Source: Streptococcus parasanguinis
Lineage (GTDB): Bacteria > Bacillota > Bacilli > Lactobacillales > Streptococcaceae
Direction of reading: 5' to 3'
Assembly (NCBI RefSeq): GCF_031582885.1
Contig: NZ_CP133988.1
Location: 627,501 to 691,500, forward strand
Length of the DNA stretch: 64,000 nt
Shown piece after piece: positions 8,285 to 16,921 of this stretch. The translations under genes and the position numbers were made by a program. The notes under the pieces were generated by a model that worked only from the letters and a program-made list of their open reading frames with translations, ran no database searches and was not told the origin of the DNA. How positions within the stretch are numbered: the stretch's first letter is position 1; each line of letters opens with the position of its first letter.

Positions 8285-9418
8285 ATGACATTGGATTTAA
8301 TCAAAATCAGACGGGATTTGCACCAAATCCCTGAAATTGGCTTGGAAGAGTTTGAAACCCAAGCCTACCTCTTAGAGAGAATCGCAAAGATCACAGCGGG
8401 CAAGGACTTTGTAGAGCAACGGACTTGGCGGACCGGGATCCTGGTTTATCTCCATGGGTCTGCTCCTGAAAAAACCATTGGTTGGCGGACAGATATCGAT
8501 GGCTTACCGATCGTGGAACAAACGGGCCTTGATTTTGCCTCCAAGCACGAAGGACGGATGCATGCTTGTGGTCACGATATGCACATGACGACAGCCCTTG
8601 GACTTTTGGATCAACTGGTCCAAGTACAACCCAAAAATAACCTGCTCTTTCTCTTCCAACCAGCTGAAGAAAATGAAGCTGGTGGAATGCTCATGTATAA
8701 GGACAATGCTTTTGGCGACTGGCTCCCTGATGAATTTTATGGTCTGCATGTGCGCCCTGATTTGAAGGTGGGAGACATTGCGACCAATACGGGTACCCTT
8801 TTTGCGGGGACCTGTGAAGTCAAGATTACCTTTACAGGTAAGGGAGGGCATGCTGCCTTTCCACATGAGGCCAATGATGCTCTTGTAGCAGCCTCTTACT
8901 TCATTACCCAAGTCCAATCGGTCGTGAGTCGAAATGTCGATCCAATTGAAGGGGCTGTGGTGACCTTTGGTTCCATGCATGCAGGGACAACCAATAATGT
9001 GATTGCTGAGACAGCCTTCCTTCATGGGACCATTCGGACCTTGACCATGGAGATGAATCTTTTGACTCAAAAACGGGTCAAAGCCATTGCAGAAGGAGTT
9101 GCAGCCGCTTTTGATGTAAAATTGGATCTGGAACTCAAGCAAGGAGGTTACCTGCCTGTGGAAAACCAACCAGAATTGGCCAAAGAACTCATGGACTTTT
9201 TCACAGCTGAGGAAGACGTAAACCTGATTGATATCCTGCCTGCGATGACAGGAGAAGACTTCGGCTTTCTCTTGAGCAAGGTCCCTGGTGTCATGTTCTG
9301 GTTGGGGATTGATACCCCTTATGCCTTACACCATCCGAAGATGATCCCAAATGAAGCAGCCCTTCCCTTTGCTGTGGAAAACATTGGTAAATTTTTGAAA
9401 ATGAAAGCCAACCAATAA
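8285..9418 (+). CDS. N-acetyldiaminopimelate deacetylase (M20 metallopeptidase family)
   Basis: The likely reaction is removal of acetate from N-acetyl-LL-diaminopimelate, following DapH and the aminotransferase. The assignment over a generic hippurate/amidohydrolase rests on adjacency to dapH and on the 377-residue length. Metal-site motifs are visible: HACGHDMH (about 93-100) and PAEENEAGG (about 126-134), plus the C-terminal MTGEDFGF and HHPK. The M20 dimerisation insert lies in the middle (about 175-290, with [10 protein letters not shown]). The ATG follows a GAAAGAAGA-like site. It probably shares a transcript with dapH if the element between them does not terminate fully. Confidence 0.9.
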   Translation: MTLDLIKIRRDLHQIPEIGLEEFETQAYLLERIAKITAGKDFVEQRTWRTGILVYLHGSAPEKTIGWRTDIDGLPIVEQTGLDFASKHEGRMHACGHDMHMTTALGLLDQLVQVQPKNNLLFLFQPAEENEAGGMLMYKDNAFGDWLPDEFYGLHVRPDLKVGDIATNTGTLFAGTCEVKITFTGKGGHAAFPHEANDALVAASYFITQVQSVVSRNVDPIEGAVVTFGSMHAGTTNNVIAETAFLHGTIRTLTMEMNLLTQKRVKAIAEGVAAAFDVKLDLELKQGGYLPVENQPELAKELMDFFTAEEDVNLIDILPAMTGEDFGFLLSKVPGVMFWLGIDTPYALHHPKMIPNEAALPFAVENIGKFLKMKANQ

Positions 9419-9425
9419 AGGAATG

Positions 9426-9456
9426 ATTCAACTCCGTCTGGAGTTGGATTTTTTCT
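9426..9456 (+). terminator. Terminator after the M20 gene
   Basis: TCAACTCC-GTCT-GGAGTTGGA hairpin followed by a T-run, right after the stop at 9418. Confidence 0.75.
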
Positions 9457-9527
9457 TTGTTGTATAAAAACTGTTCGGATCTTTCCTAAAAAATGATACA
9501 ATTAAAGCTAGACAAAAGGAGTAGGGA

Positions 9528-10067
9528 ATGAAGAAAACACTACGAAAAGAAACCATTGCAGCCATGAAACAGTTGCCAGAATCCGTAAAAACTCAAGCAG
9601 ATGAAGAGCTGACTCAGCGCCTCTTGGAGTTACCAGCTTTTCAGGAGGCAAAGACCCTTGCGACCTATCTGTCTTTTGACCATGAAGTTTCCACAGCTGG
9701 CTTGATCCAAGCAGCTCTTCAACTTGGAAAACGCGTCTGTGTTCCCCGTACCTATCCACAAGGGCGAATGGAATTTGTGGAATACGATCCTAATATTTTG
9801 GAAAAGACACGCTTTGGTTTGCTGGAGCCCAATGAAAAAGGAAAGCTTGTGGATCAGTCAGAGATTGATCTGATCCATGTACCAGGCTTGGTCTTCCAGT
9901 CAAAAGGCTACCGAATTGGCTATGGTGGTGGCTATTATGATCGTTATTTAGCAGATTTTACTGGAAAAACGGTTAGTACGATTTATTCCATCCAGCAGAA
10001 GGAGTTCCAGCCAGATACTTTTGATCAGGCAGTTCAGGAGGTGCTAGTCTATGAAGTTACTCTTTGA
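9528..10067 (+). CDS. 5-formyltetrahydrofolate cyclo-ligase
   Basis: It converts 5-formyl-THF to 5,10-methenyl-THF with ATP in cytoplasmic one-carbon metabolism. The 179-residue protein has the family features: basic N-terminus KKTLRKETI that joins the nucleotide site, and the signature GYGGGYYDRYL (about 131-141). Upstream is a TACAAT -10 (9497-9502, extended TG) and an AAAGGAG site. The 3' end overlaps the rhomboid gene by 17 bp, so the two are co-transcribed; I recall the same neighbourhood in pneumococcus. Confidence 0.93.
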   Translation: MKKTLRKETIAAMKQLPESVKTQADEELTQRLLELPAFQEAKTLATYLSFDHEVSTAGLIQAALQLGKRVCVPRTYPQGRMEFVEYDPNILEKTRFGLLEPNEKGKLVDQSEIDLIHVPGLVFQSKGYRIGYGGGYYDRYLADFTGKTVSTIYSIQQKEFQPDTFDQAVQEVLVYEVTL

Positions 10068-10728
10068 TCGTCGTTATCCTGTGACCAGCCTCTTGTTGCT
10101 CGTCACAACGGCAGTCTTTCTTTCCATGTTTATCCGATTTGGAAGTGACTACCAAACAGGTGCAGCTGTTTACTATAGCGGTGGTATTATTGGAGAGGTT
10201 GTGAAAGTCGATCCTAGCCAGTTATGGCGAATAGTGACAGCTACATTTGTTCATATCGGCCTAGAACATTTTGTGCTCAATATGATCACCCTCTATTACT
10301 TGGGACGTTTGGCAGAAGATCTCTTTGGATCGAAGGCTTTCTTAGCTCTTTATCTCTTATCAGGCATGATGGGCAATGTCTTTGTCGCTATTTTTACGCC
10401 GGATGTGATTGCAGCAGGAGCTTCTACAGCCCTCTTTGGACTGTTTGGGACCATTGGTGCTCTGCGCTTTATTGTCCAAAGTCCCTATATTCGTCACTTG
10501 AGTCAGTCCTATACTAGCTTGATTGTCGTCAATTTGATCTTTAGCTTCATGCCAGGGATCAGTATGGCGGGGCACATCGGTGGATTAGTAGCTGGGCTGA
10601 TGTTGGCTTATGTCTTTCCAGTAAGAGGGGAAGCTCGTTTTATGAACCGAACCTATCAGATTAGTGCAGCCCTATCTTATCTCTTGCTTTTACTATATTT
10701 CTTAGGTAAAATCTTGAATCTATTTTAA
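10051..10728 (+). CDS. Rhomboid family intramembrane serine protease
   Basis: This is a polytopic membrane protein of 225 residues that should cleave transmembrane substrates within the bilayer. The catalytic dyad is readable: Ser125 in GASTALFG and His175 in GHIGGLVAG. The HxxxN oxyanion element is in LEHFVLNMITLYYLG (TM2). About six hydrophobic segments can be counted, the first right after the N-terminus (VTSLLLLVTTAVFL). It overlaps the cyclo-ligase gene. Substrates are unknown, but the window encodes many membrane-anchored surface proteins. A type B repeat element follows immediately. Confidence 0.93.
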   Translation: MKLLFDRRYPVTSLLLLVTTAVFLSMFIRFGSDYQTGAAVYYSGGIIGEVVKVDPSQLWRIVTATFVHIGLEHFVLNMITLYYLGRLAEDLFGSKAFLALYLLSGMMGNVFVAIFTPDVIAAGASTALFGLFGTIGALRFIVQSPYIRHLSQSYTSLIVVNLIFSFMPGISMAGHIGGLVAGLMLAYVFPVRGEARFMNRTYQISAALSYLLLLLYFLGKILNLF

Positions 10729-10730
10729 GA

Positions 10731-10903
10731 AGAGGCTAGGACAAAAGTCCTAGCCTCTTAATTGTTTTTGGATTGTCGAGCAAGACGCAGTGGTTGAGTG
10801 GGCTTTACTACGCTGATTTCATCAGCTTTTACAGCCCTACTCAACTGTGCGGAGGTGGGACGACGAAATCGAATTCTAACGAATTACCGATTTCTGTCCC
10901 ACT
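10731..10903 (+). repeat. Intergenic three-hairpin element, subfamily B (copy B1)
   Basis: Hairpin 1 is GAGGCTAGGAC/GTCCTAGCCTC. The central stem is CGCA..GTTGAGT..GGGC paired with GCCC..ACTCAAC..TGCG, capped by GCTGA/TCAGC. Hairpin 3 is GTGGGAC..GAAATCG paired with CGATTTC..GTCCCAC, followed by a T-run. It occupies the 3' flank of the rhomboid gene and probably ends its transcript. It is almost identical to the inverted copy at 38281-38453 and shares architecture with the A copies. The rest of the 10904-11141 gap holds only promoter elements. Confidence 0.8.
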
Positions 10904-11040
10904 CTCTTTTTTTCCTAAAAAATGTAGCAAAATCGTAAACTAACAGAAAATTGTTTGAAATCTCAATAAATATATATAAATTACATAGAAATGAGTTGAT
11001 AGAAAGATAATTTAGGAAAAAATAGAATAAAAACAAGCCT

Positions 11041-11054
11041 GGTAAGCGTTTGCA
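11041..11054 (+). promoter_or_regulatory. Candidate catabolite-responsive element (cre)
   Basis: GGTAAGCGTTTGCA matches 13 of 14 positions of the CcpA consensus TGNAANCGNWNNCW. It lies about 30 bp upstream of a TATAAA -10-like box (11084-11089) of the C69 dipeptidase gene, suggesting carbon-catabolite control. Confidence 0.4.
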
Positions 11055-11141
11055 AAAATAACTAAAAAGAGGTAGACTAGGAGTATAAAAAATCAGGAAT
11101 AGTGCCTTTTTTAAAAGGGACATTCGAAAAGGAGATTTGCC

Positions 11142-13778
11142 ATGAAGAAATGGTTATTTAAACTTTCATTGGTAGCAATGACATTTTTACTCCTACCAGC
11201 TCAAGCAGTTCAAGCCTGTTGTGGCTTTATCATTGGTCGGCAATTGACCAAGGATGGGACTACCCTATTTGGTCGGACAGAAGATTACCCTTACTATCCA
11301 AATGGTGGGAAGCACAACAAGAACTATATGGTGGTTGATGCGAAGAACTATAAGGAAGGGGATCAACTGGAAGACGAATCCAATGGTTTTACCTATCCAC
11401 ATGCTGCCAGTGAAATGAAATACACAGCGACTTATGACTCAGCTCGTGGAGATGGTAGTAACGGTGCTTTTGGTGAACATGGATTTAACGAAGCCGGCGT
11501 CTCTATGACATCAACCGTTACAGCAATTCCAAACAAAAAAGTCTTGAAGACTGATCCATTGACAGAAAACGGAATTCCAGAAGCTGCTATGTTGGACGTA
11601 GTTTTACCACGCGTTAAGTCTGCTCGTGAAGGGGTTGAATTCCTAGCTAAAGTCATTGAAGAAAAAGGATCAGCAGAAGGGAATGTTGTCGTTTTTGCAG
11701 ACCAAAATGAAACTTGGTATATGGAAATTCTTTCTGGTCACCAATATGTAGCTGTTAAAGTCCCAGAAGACAAATATGCAGTCTTTGCAAATACCTACTA
11801 CCTTGGTCATGTGGATTTGAATGATAAGGAAAACGTGATCGCTTCGAAAGATGTTGAAAAAGTAGCCAAAGAATCTGGTAACTACAAGACAGATAAAGAT
11901 GGTAACTTCCATATCGCTAAATCTTATGGACCAGAAAAATATGCTGAAGGGGACCGCTCACGGACCTATGCAGGTATCACCTTGCTAGATCCAGACTCTA
12001 AAGTCACTTATGAGGATGATGAGTATGAGCTCTTCCGTTCACCAACCGATCCAAATAAGAAATACACCTTAGAAGATGCTTTTGCCTTGCAACGGAACCG
12101 TTTTGAACACTTGAATGGACGCTTTGTACCAGATGATCAAATCGGTGTTAAGAAACAAGGGGACGATGGTAGCAACGATACTGTTCGGAAAGACCAATAT
12201 AAGTATGCTTTAGGAAACGAAAATGTCATCGATGCCCATGTCTACCAAATCAATCCAAACCTACCAAAATCATTTGGTGGAACTGTATGGCTTGGTATGG
12301 GACCATCTCGGAACACTCCTTATGTTCCATTCTATGGAAATGTAAAAGATACCTATAAGGCTTTCAAACCTCAAACTGCTACCTATGATCCGAATTCATG
12401 GTATTGGACAGTATGGCATATTGACCAGATGGCCATCAATAATCAAGACCTCTTTGGAAAATCGATTCAAAATCACTGGAAAGCTCTCGAAGAACAATTG
12501 ATCATTGAACAGAAGGTTAGTGATAGCAAATATGCAGCCTTGAAAGCTGATGAAGCTGCAGCAAAAGCAGTTGAAGATAAAGTGACTGAGGATGCTTTAG
12601 CTCGGTCTGAACGTCTCTTCAAACAATTCAAGCAATATGAGTCTGAATTATCTGCAACTCTTAAAGAAGCAGGTCGTACAGATGATCCATACCGTGCATC
12701 TTTACCAGATGACTACAAGGATCCAACAGAGTCAAGTACAGAACCAAGCAAGGAAGAAACAAAGCCAAGCACAGAGTCAAGTACAGAACCAAGCAAGGAA
12801 GAAACGAAGCCAAGCACAGAGTCAAGTACAGAACCAAGCAAGGAAGAAACGAAGCCAAGCACTGAGTCAAGTACCAAGCCAAGCAAGGAAGAAACGACAC
12901 CAAGTACTGAGTCAAGTACAGAACCAAGCAAGGAGGAAACAACACCAAGTACTGAGTCAAGTACAGAACCAAGCAAGGAGGAAACAACACCAAGTACTGA
13001 GTCAAGTACAGAACCAAGCAAGGAAGAAACGAAGCCAAGCACTGAATCAAGTACCGAGCCAAGCAAGGAAGAAACGAAGCCAAGCACCGAGTCAAGCACC
13101 GAGCCAAGTAAGGAAGAAACGAAGCCAAGCACAGAATCAAGTACAGAACCAAGCAAGGAGGAAACGACACCAAGTACTGAGTCAAGTACGGAACCAAGCA
13201 AGGAGAAAACAACACCAAGTAGTACAACTACTATTGTTCCTACAAACAGTAACAGTGTTAGTACCGTTGGTCGTCCAGTTTTACCAACAAATTCGTATAT
13301 TTTAGTAGACCAGGCAACAGGTATCGTCTTGCAAAACCCTGATTTTGCTCAAGGTGGCTATAGTCTCCTTGTTGAAGTTTTGAAAGATGTTAAAGAACTA
13401 GCTGGTAAAGAGTACAAGGCATATAATATTCAATTATCGAACCAAAATAATCCTGTACATCAAATTAGTTCAACGGTTGTGACCATTCCAGTCAATGGGC
13501 AAAAAGAAGTAGAAGCAGTTTATGGTATCGGTGAAGATGGTCAATTGGAATCCTTCCAATTCCAACTAAATGAAGATAAGTCAGCCGTAACATTTACAAC
13601 CTCTCATTTCTCGACTTATGGTGTAGTTTATAAATCTGCAGCAAAAATTGAAGTGAAGAAAGGTGAGAAAAAATTACCATCAACCGGACAAAGTATCTCA
13701 ATCGCGACGATGGTAGGCGGAGTTCTTTTGACAGTTTTTGGATTTGGCTACTACATCGAAAAACGTAGAACCCATTAA
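11142..13778 (+). CDS. LPxTG-anchored C69-family dipeptidase with Ser/Thr/Glu/Pro repeat stalk
   Basis: A secreted peptidase of 878 residues, covalently anchored to the wall. The signal peptide (about 1-25) ends before CCGFIIGRQL. In C69 (PepD-like) enzymes the N-terminal Cys of the mature protein is the nucleophile, here Cys26 or Cys27. TLFGRTEDYP follows, as in the family. The catalytic domain runs to about 410, then a Glu/Lys-rich helical part (440-520), then 11 tandem 15-residue repeats (about 527-691). A globular domain (700-835) precedes LPSTG at 845-849, a hydrophobic segment and KRR. The likely role is surface peptide cleavage. A candidate cre lies upstream. The gene ends at a bidirectional terminator shared with galU. 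Confidence 0.9.
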   Translation: MKKWLFKLSLVAMTFLLLPAQAVQACCGFIIGRQLTKDGTTLFGRTEDYPYYPNGGKHNKNYMVVDAKNYKEGDQLEDESNGFTYPHAASEMKYTATYDSARGDGSNGAFGEHGFNEAGVSMTSTVTAIPNKKVLKTDPLTENGIPEAAMLDVVLPRVKSAREGVEFLAKVIEEKGSAEGNVVVFADQNETWYMEILSGHQYVAVKVPEDKYAVFANTYYLGHVDLNDKENVIASKDVEKVAKESGNYKTDKDGNFHIAKSYGPEKYAEGDRSRTYAGITLLDPDSKVTYEDDEYELFRSPTDPNKKYTLEDAFALQRNRFEHLNGRFVPDDQIGVKKQGDDGSNDTVRKDQYKYALGNENVIDAHVYQINPNLPKSFGGTVWLGMGPSRNTPYVPFYGNVKDTYKAFKPQTATYDPNSWYWTVWHIDQMAINNQDLFGKSIQNHWKALEEQLIIEQKVSDSKYAALKADEAAAKAVEDKVTEDALARSERLFKQFKQYESELSATLKEAGRTDDPYRASLPDDYKDPTESSTEPSKEETKPSTESSTEPSKEETKPSTESSTEPSKEETKPSTESSTKPSKEETTPSTESSTEPSKEETTPSTESSTEPSKEETTPSTESSTEPSKEETKPSTESSTEPSKEETKPSTESSTEPSKEETKPSTESSTEPSKEETTPSTESSTEPSKEKTTPSSTTTIVPTNSNSVSTVGRPVLPTNSYILVDQATGIVLQNPDFAQGGYSLLVEVLKDVKELAGKEYKAYNIQLSNQNNPVHQISSTVVTIPVNGQKEVEAVYGIGEDGQLESFQFQLNEDKSAVTFTTSHFSTYGVVYKSAAKIEVKKGEKKLPSTGQSISIATMVGGVLLTVFGFGYYIEKRRTH
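12721..13215 (+). repeat. 11 x 45 bp in-frame tandem repeat in the C69 dipeptidase
   Basis: The unit encodes STESSTEPSKEETKP, with K/T variants near the end of the unit. The array is exactly 495 bp. Units differ by silent and a few coding changes, as in length-variable wall-spanning stalks. Confidence 0.9.
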
Positions 13779-13802
13779 ACGATACAGTTTATAAGATACA
13801 AC

Positions 13803-13844
13803 AAAAAAAGGAAGTGAGAATGAAATCTCTCTTCCTTCTTTTTT
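13803..13844. terminator. Bidirectional terminator between C69 gene and galU
   Basis: AAGGAAGTGAGA and TCTCTCTTCCTT form a stem flanked by A- and T-runs, serving the convergent genes on both strands. It touches the galU stop codon. Confidence 0.75.
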
Positions 13845-14751
13845 AGTCTGCAGTTTGTTCAGATGCTTCTAATTTTTTTCCAAGGTCGATAATATATTGT
13901 TTAAGATCATCTTTGACTTGAGGGTGTTTCAAGGCATAGTCGATCGAAGTTTTCATGAAGCCGAATTTATCACCTACATCGTAGCGTTGGCCTTTAAATT
14001 CACGGGCAAAGACTCGTTGGGTCTTATTGAGGGTGTCGATCGCATCCGTCAATTGAATTTCATTGCCGGCACCTGGTTCTTGATTTGCAAGAATATCAAA
14101 GATTTCAGGAGTCAAGAGGTAGCGTCCGATAATAGCGAGATCACTTGGAGCGTCCTCTGGGTTTGGTTTTTCGACAAAAGTTTCAACGCTATAAAGACCG
14201 TTAATGCCTTCGCCTTGAGGTGCAATCACACCGTAAGAAGAAACCTCTTCGTGAGGGACTTCCATCACAGCGATGGTTGACGCATGGGTTTCATCGTAGT
14301 CGTTCATCAATTGTTTGGTCAATGGCAAGGCATCATCATTAGTGATGTCCATCAGATCATCTCCCAACATAACGACAAAAGGCTCGTTTCCAACAAAGGC
14401 CTTGGCTTGAAGAACAGCGTCTCCTAAACCTCGAGGGTGACTTTGGCGGATGAAATGAAGATTGATCGCTGTTGTATCATTGACCAACTTGAGTAAGTCA
14501 GTCTTGCCTTTTTGCTCGAGGTTGTATTCCAATTCGAAGTTAGAATCGAAATGGTCTTCGATCGAACGTTTGGCCTTCCCTGTTACGACAAGGATTTCCT
14601 CAATCCCAGATTTCAGAGCCTCTTCTACGATGAATTGGATCGTAGGTTTGTCAACGATTGGCAACATTTCCTTTGCCAAAGCTTTGGTAGCTGGGAGGAA
14701 GCGCGTCCCCAAACCAGCCGCAGGAATGACTGCTTTTCTAACTTTAGTCAT
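13843..14751 (-). CDS. galU: UTP--glucose-1-phosphate uridylyltransferase
   Basis: It makes UDP-glucose from UTP and glucose 1-phosphate, feeding capsule, teichoic-acid and glycoprotein glycan synthesis; the latter is relevant to the SRR glycosylation locus in this window. The 302-residue protein opens with the nucleotidyltransferase motif [20 protein letters not shown] and has [20 protein letters not shown]. It is encoded downstream of gpsA on the minus strand with a 45 bp gap, probably as an operon, as I recall for pneumococcus. Confidence 0.97.
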   Translation of the reverse strand: MTKVRKAVIPAAGLGTRFLPATKALAKEMLPIVDKPTIQFIVEEALKSGIEEILVVTGKAKRSIEDHFDSNFELEYNLEQKGKTDLLKLVNDTTAINLHFIRQSHPRGLGDAVLQAKAFVGNEPFVVMLGDDLMDITNDDALPLTKQLMNDYDETHASTIAVMEVPHEEVSSYGVIAPQGEGINGLYSVETFVEKPNPEDAPSDLAIIGRYLLTPEIFDILANQEPGAGNEIQLTDAIDTLNKTQRVFAREFKGQRYDVGDKFGFMKTSIDYALKHPQVKDDLKQYIIDLGKKLEASEQTAD

Positions 14752-14796
14752 ATAGTTTCCTTTCTAAAAGGTAGGATTGATGATAGGGTGGTTGAC

Positions 14797-15813
14797 TTAT
14801 TTCCACTCATTTTCTTCTTTAAATTCATTGCTCATCATGTGGTGGATGGCTTCGCGGATATCTTTTCCTTCATAAATGACTTGGTAAATGGCTTGTGTAA
14901 TCGGCATGTAGACATCCAATTCTTGGGCCAGCTCGTGGGCGACTTTGGTCGTAGAGATCCCTTCAATGATCATGCCCATGTTGGCTTCGATATCTTCCAA
15001 TTTTTCGCCACGTCCGAGAGCATCCCCAGCTCGCCAGTTGCGAGAGTGAACAGAAGTTCCGGTAACGATCAAGTCACCGACCCCAGACAAACCACTATAG
15101 GTCAATGGGCTAGCTCCGAGCTTAACGCCAAGGCGCGTGATTTCAGCGAGACCGCGCGTGATGATGGCTGCTTTGGCATTGTCCCCATAACCAAGACCGT
15201 GCAGGGCTCCAGCTCCGACCGCGATGATATTTTTCAAGGCTCCAGCAGTTTCCACTCCGATGACATCTGTATTGGTATAGAGGCGGAAGTAGTGATTGCT
15301 AAAGAGTTCTTGAACATAGCGTGCAGCTTCTAAATCTTTTGAGGCTGCTGTAATGAGGGTGATGTCCCGTACGATGGTTTCTTCCGCGTGACTCGGTCCA
15401 GAAACGACCACTACTTCACTGCGAAGAGAGGCAGGGATTTCTTCTTCGAGGATTTGAGAAATCCGATCGTGTGTACCAGGTTCTAATCCTTTAGAAGCGT
15501 GCATGACTGTGACAGGGTGATCCAGTGTTTCAGCAACTTGTTTAGCGACCAAGCGGGTCACCTTTGTAGGAACGACAAAAAGGATAGCATCCACGCCGTC
15601 CAAAGCTGCTTTCAGATCGGTCGTAGCGGTAATTTGATCGCTAATAACGATGTCTTTGAAATAGCGTTGATTGGTATGAGCGGTATTGATTTCATCGATT
15701 TGTTCTTGGATATTTCCCCAGAGACGGACTTCATGGCCGTTATCATTGAGGACTTGTGAAAGGGCTGTTCCCCATGAACCAGGACCCAATACTGCAACGG
15801 TTTGTTTTTCCAT
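14797..15813 (-). CDS. gpsA: Glycerol-3-phosphate dehydrogenase [NAD(P)+]
   Basis: It reduces dihydroxyacetone phosphate to sn-glycerol 3-phosphate for phospholipid and lipoteichoic acid synthesis. Rossmann motif [10 protein letters not shown] is at the N-terminus, and the catalytic Lys region reads [13 protein letters not shown]. An in-frame ATG lies 12 bp further upstream (15825), but GGAAG 5 bp before the internal ATG marks the start at 15813, giving 338 residues, the usual length. It is first in an operon with galU. Confidence 0.95.
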   Translation of the reverse strand: MEKQTVAVLGPGSWGTALSQVLNDNGHEVRLWGNIQEQIDEINTAHTNQRYFKDIVISDQITATTDLKAALDGVDAILFVVPTKVTRLVAKQVAETLDHPVTVMHASKGLEPGTHDRISQILEEEIPASLRSEVVVVSGPSHAEETIVRDITLITAASKDLEAARYVQELFSNHYFRLYTNTDVIGVETAGALKNIIAVGAGALHGLGYGDNAKAAIITRGLAEITRLGVKLGASPLTYSGLSGVGDLIVTGTSVHSRNWRAGDALGRGEKLEDIEANMGMIIEGISTTKVAHELAQELDVYMPITQAIYQVIYEGKDIREAIHHMMSNEFKEENEWK

Positions 15814-16024
15814 TGTATCTTCCATTTCTATGTCTATTTTTCAACAAGGCTAGGAATCTAGCGCTTGCACCTTCGAAACGGCCTAATGTGTGCCTTGAAG
15901 GACGATTCTATTTTCCTCTCTATTTTAACATAATATAGGTAAAAAAACTTGTATGATCATCAATTGTTTTGTGAGGAAGATGAGGGTGATAAATAAAATC
16001 TATCACGGTTTTAAAAAATACATA

Positions 16025-16054
16025 TTAGACACTATCACTAATGGGTGGTAAGAT
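16025..16054 (+). promoter_or_regulatory. Promoter of the glutamine-amidotransferase-like gene
   Basis: TTAGAC (16025-16030) and TAAGAT (16049-16054, with upstream TGG) are 18 bp apart. An inverted repeat GTGATA (15986-15991)/TATCAC (16001-16006) lies just upstream and could be an operator. The rest of 15826-16079 carries the gpsA promoter region and no ORF. Confidence 0.4.
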
Positions 16055-16085
16055 AAGTAGTAGTTAAAATGAAGGAGGAATGAAT

Positions 16086-16775
16086 ATGTGCAGAACAATT
16101 GTTGGAGTATCCGCTAATCTCTGTCCGGTGGACCCGGAAGGGAAAAACCTTCATTCCTCCGTGTCTAGTCAGTTTGCGGAAGGGATCCGTCAAGCAGGTG
16201 GACTTCCAATGGTCATCCCGATGGGAGACCCTTCCTTGGTTAAGGACTATGTTGAAACGATTGACAAGTTGATCTTAAGTGGAGGTCAAAATGTCGATCC
16301 TAGTCTCTATGGCGAAGAAAAAACCATCGAAAGCGATGATTACAATATCGAACGGGATCAATTTGAGCTTGCCCTGCTGAAGGAAGCGGTTCGCCAAAAC
16401 AAACCGGTTCTAGGAATCTGCCGTGGGGTTCAGTTGATCAATGTGGCTTTTGGAGGAACACTCAATCAAGAGATTGAAGGGCATTGGCAAGGTCTTCCAT
16501 TTGGGACTTCCCATTCTATCCAGACTAAAAAAGGTAGTGTGGTAGAGCAACTCTTTGGTCAGGCCAGTCGAATCAATTCCGTTCACCGTCAAAGTATCAA
16601 GGATCTTGCACCAAATTTCCGTGCGACTGCCTTTGATCCGCGTGATCACACCATCGAAGCGATTGAAGCAGTAGATGGCCATCGTATTATGGGCTTGCAA
16701 TGGCATCCAGAATACTTGGTCAATGAAGAAAAAGGGAATTTAGAACTCTTCCGTTATTTATTACAGGAATTATAA
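16086..16775 (+). CDS. Class I glutamine amidotransferase-like / gamma-glutamyl-GABA hydrolase family protein (C26)
   Basis: It belongs to the PuuD-like hydrolases that cleave gamma-glutamyl amides; the real substrate is unknown. Visible are the SGGQNVDPSLYGEE loop, the nucleophile elbow GICRGVQLINV with Cys, and the His/Glu pair in LQWHPEYL. The length of 229 residues fits a stand-alone GATase-like hydrolase. An ATG at 16080 abuts the strong AAGGAGG site (16072-16078), so the ATG at 16086 with 7 bp spacing is preferred. It has its own promoter and faces a convergent adhesin gene. Confidence 0.88.
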   Translation: MCRTIVGVSANLCPVDPEGKNLHSSVSSQFAEGIRQAGGLPMVIPMGDPSLVKDYVETIDKLILSGGQNVDPSLYGEEKTIESDDYNIERDQFELALLKEAVRQNKPVLGICRGVQLINVAFGGTLNQEIEGHWQGLPFGTSHSIQTKKGSVVEQLFGQASRINSVHRQSIKDLAPNFRATAFDPRDHTIEAIEAVDGHRIMGLQWHPEYLVNEEKGNLELFRYLLQEL

Positions 16776-16871
16776 TGAAGTTAGAGATTGGACTTGAGCT
16801 GATCTCTTTTTTATGTCTTAGAAAGGACGCAAAAACACCAGAAATAAGATCAGAAAATAGGGCGGTCATCA

Positions 16872-16920
16872 ATAAAAAAACAGGTCCATCTAGCAATGCT
16901 AGATGAAAACCTGTTTTAGA
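16872..16920. terminator. Bidirectional terminator between amidotransferase and adhesin genes
   Basis: CATCTAGC-AAT-GCTAGATG is an 8 bp stem, flanked by AAAAACAGGT and ACCTGTTTT arms, with A/T-runs on both sides. Confidence 0.7.
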
Positions 16921-16921
16921 C

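Noticed and set aside
8504..9169. 221-codon minus-strand ORF opposite the M20 gene
   Set aside because: Shadow of a confidently identified gene, no promoter or ribosome site.
12637..13305. Plus-2 and minus-strand ORFs through the 45 bp repeats of the C69 gene
   Set aside because: A 45 bp repeat without stops in one unit keeps all frames open; no start signals or non-repetitive coding character.
14512..15333. 273-codon plus-strand ORF opposite galU/gpsA
   Set aside because: Antisense shadow of two well-identified genes; no ribosome site and a Phe/Asp-rich composition typical of reverse frames.
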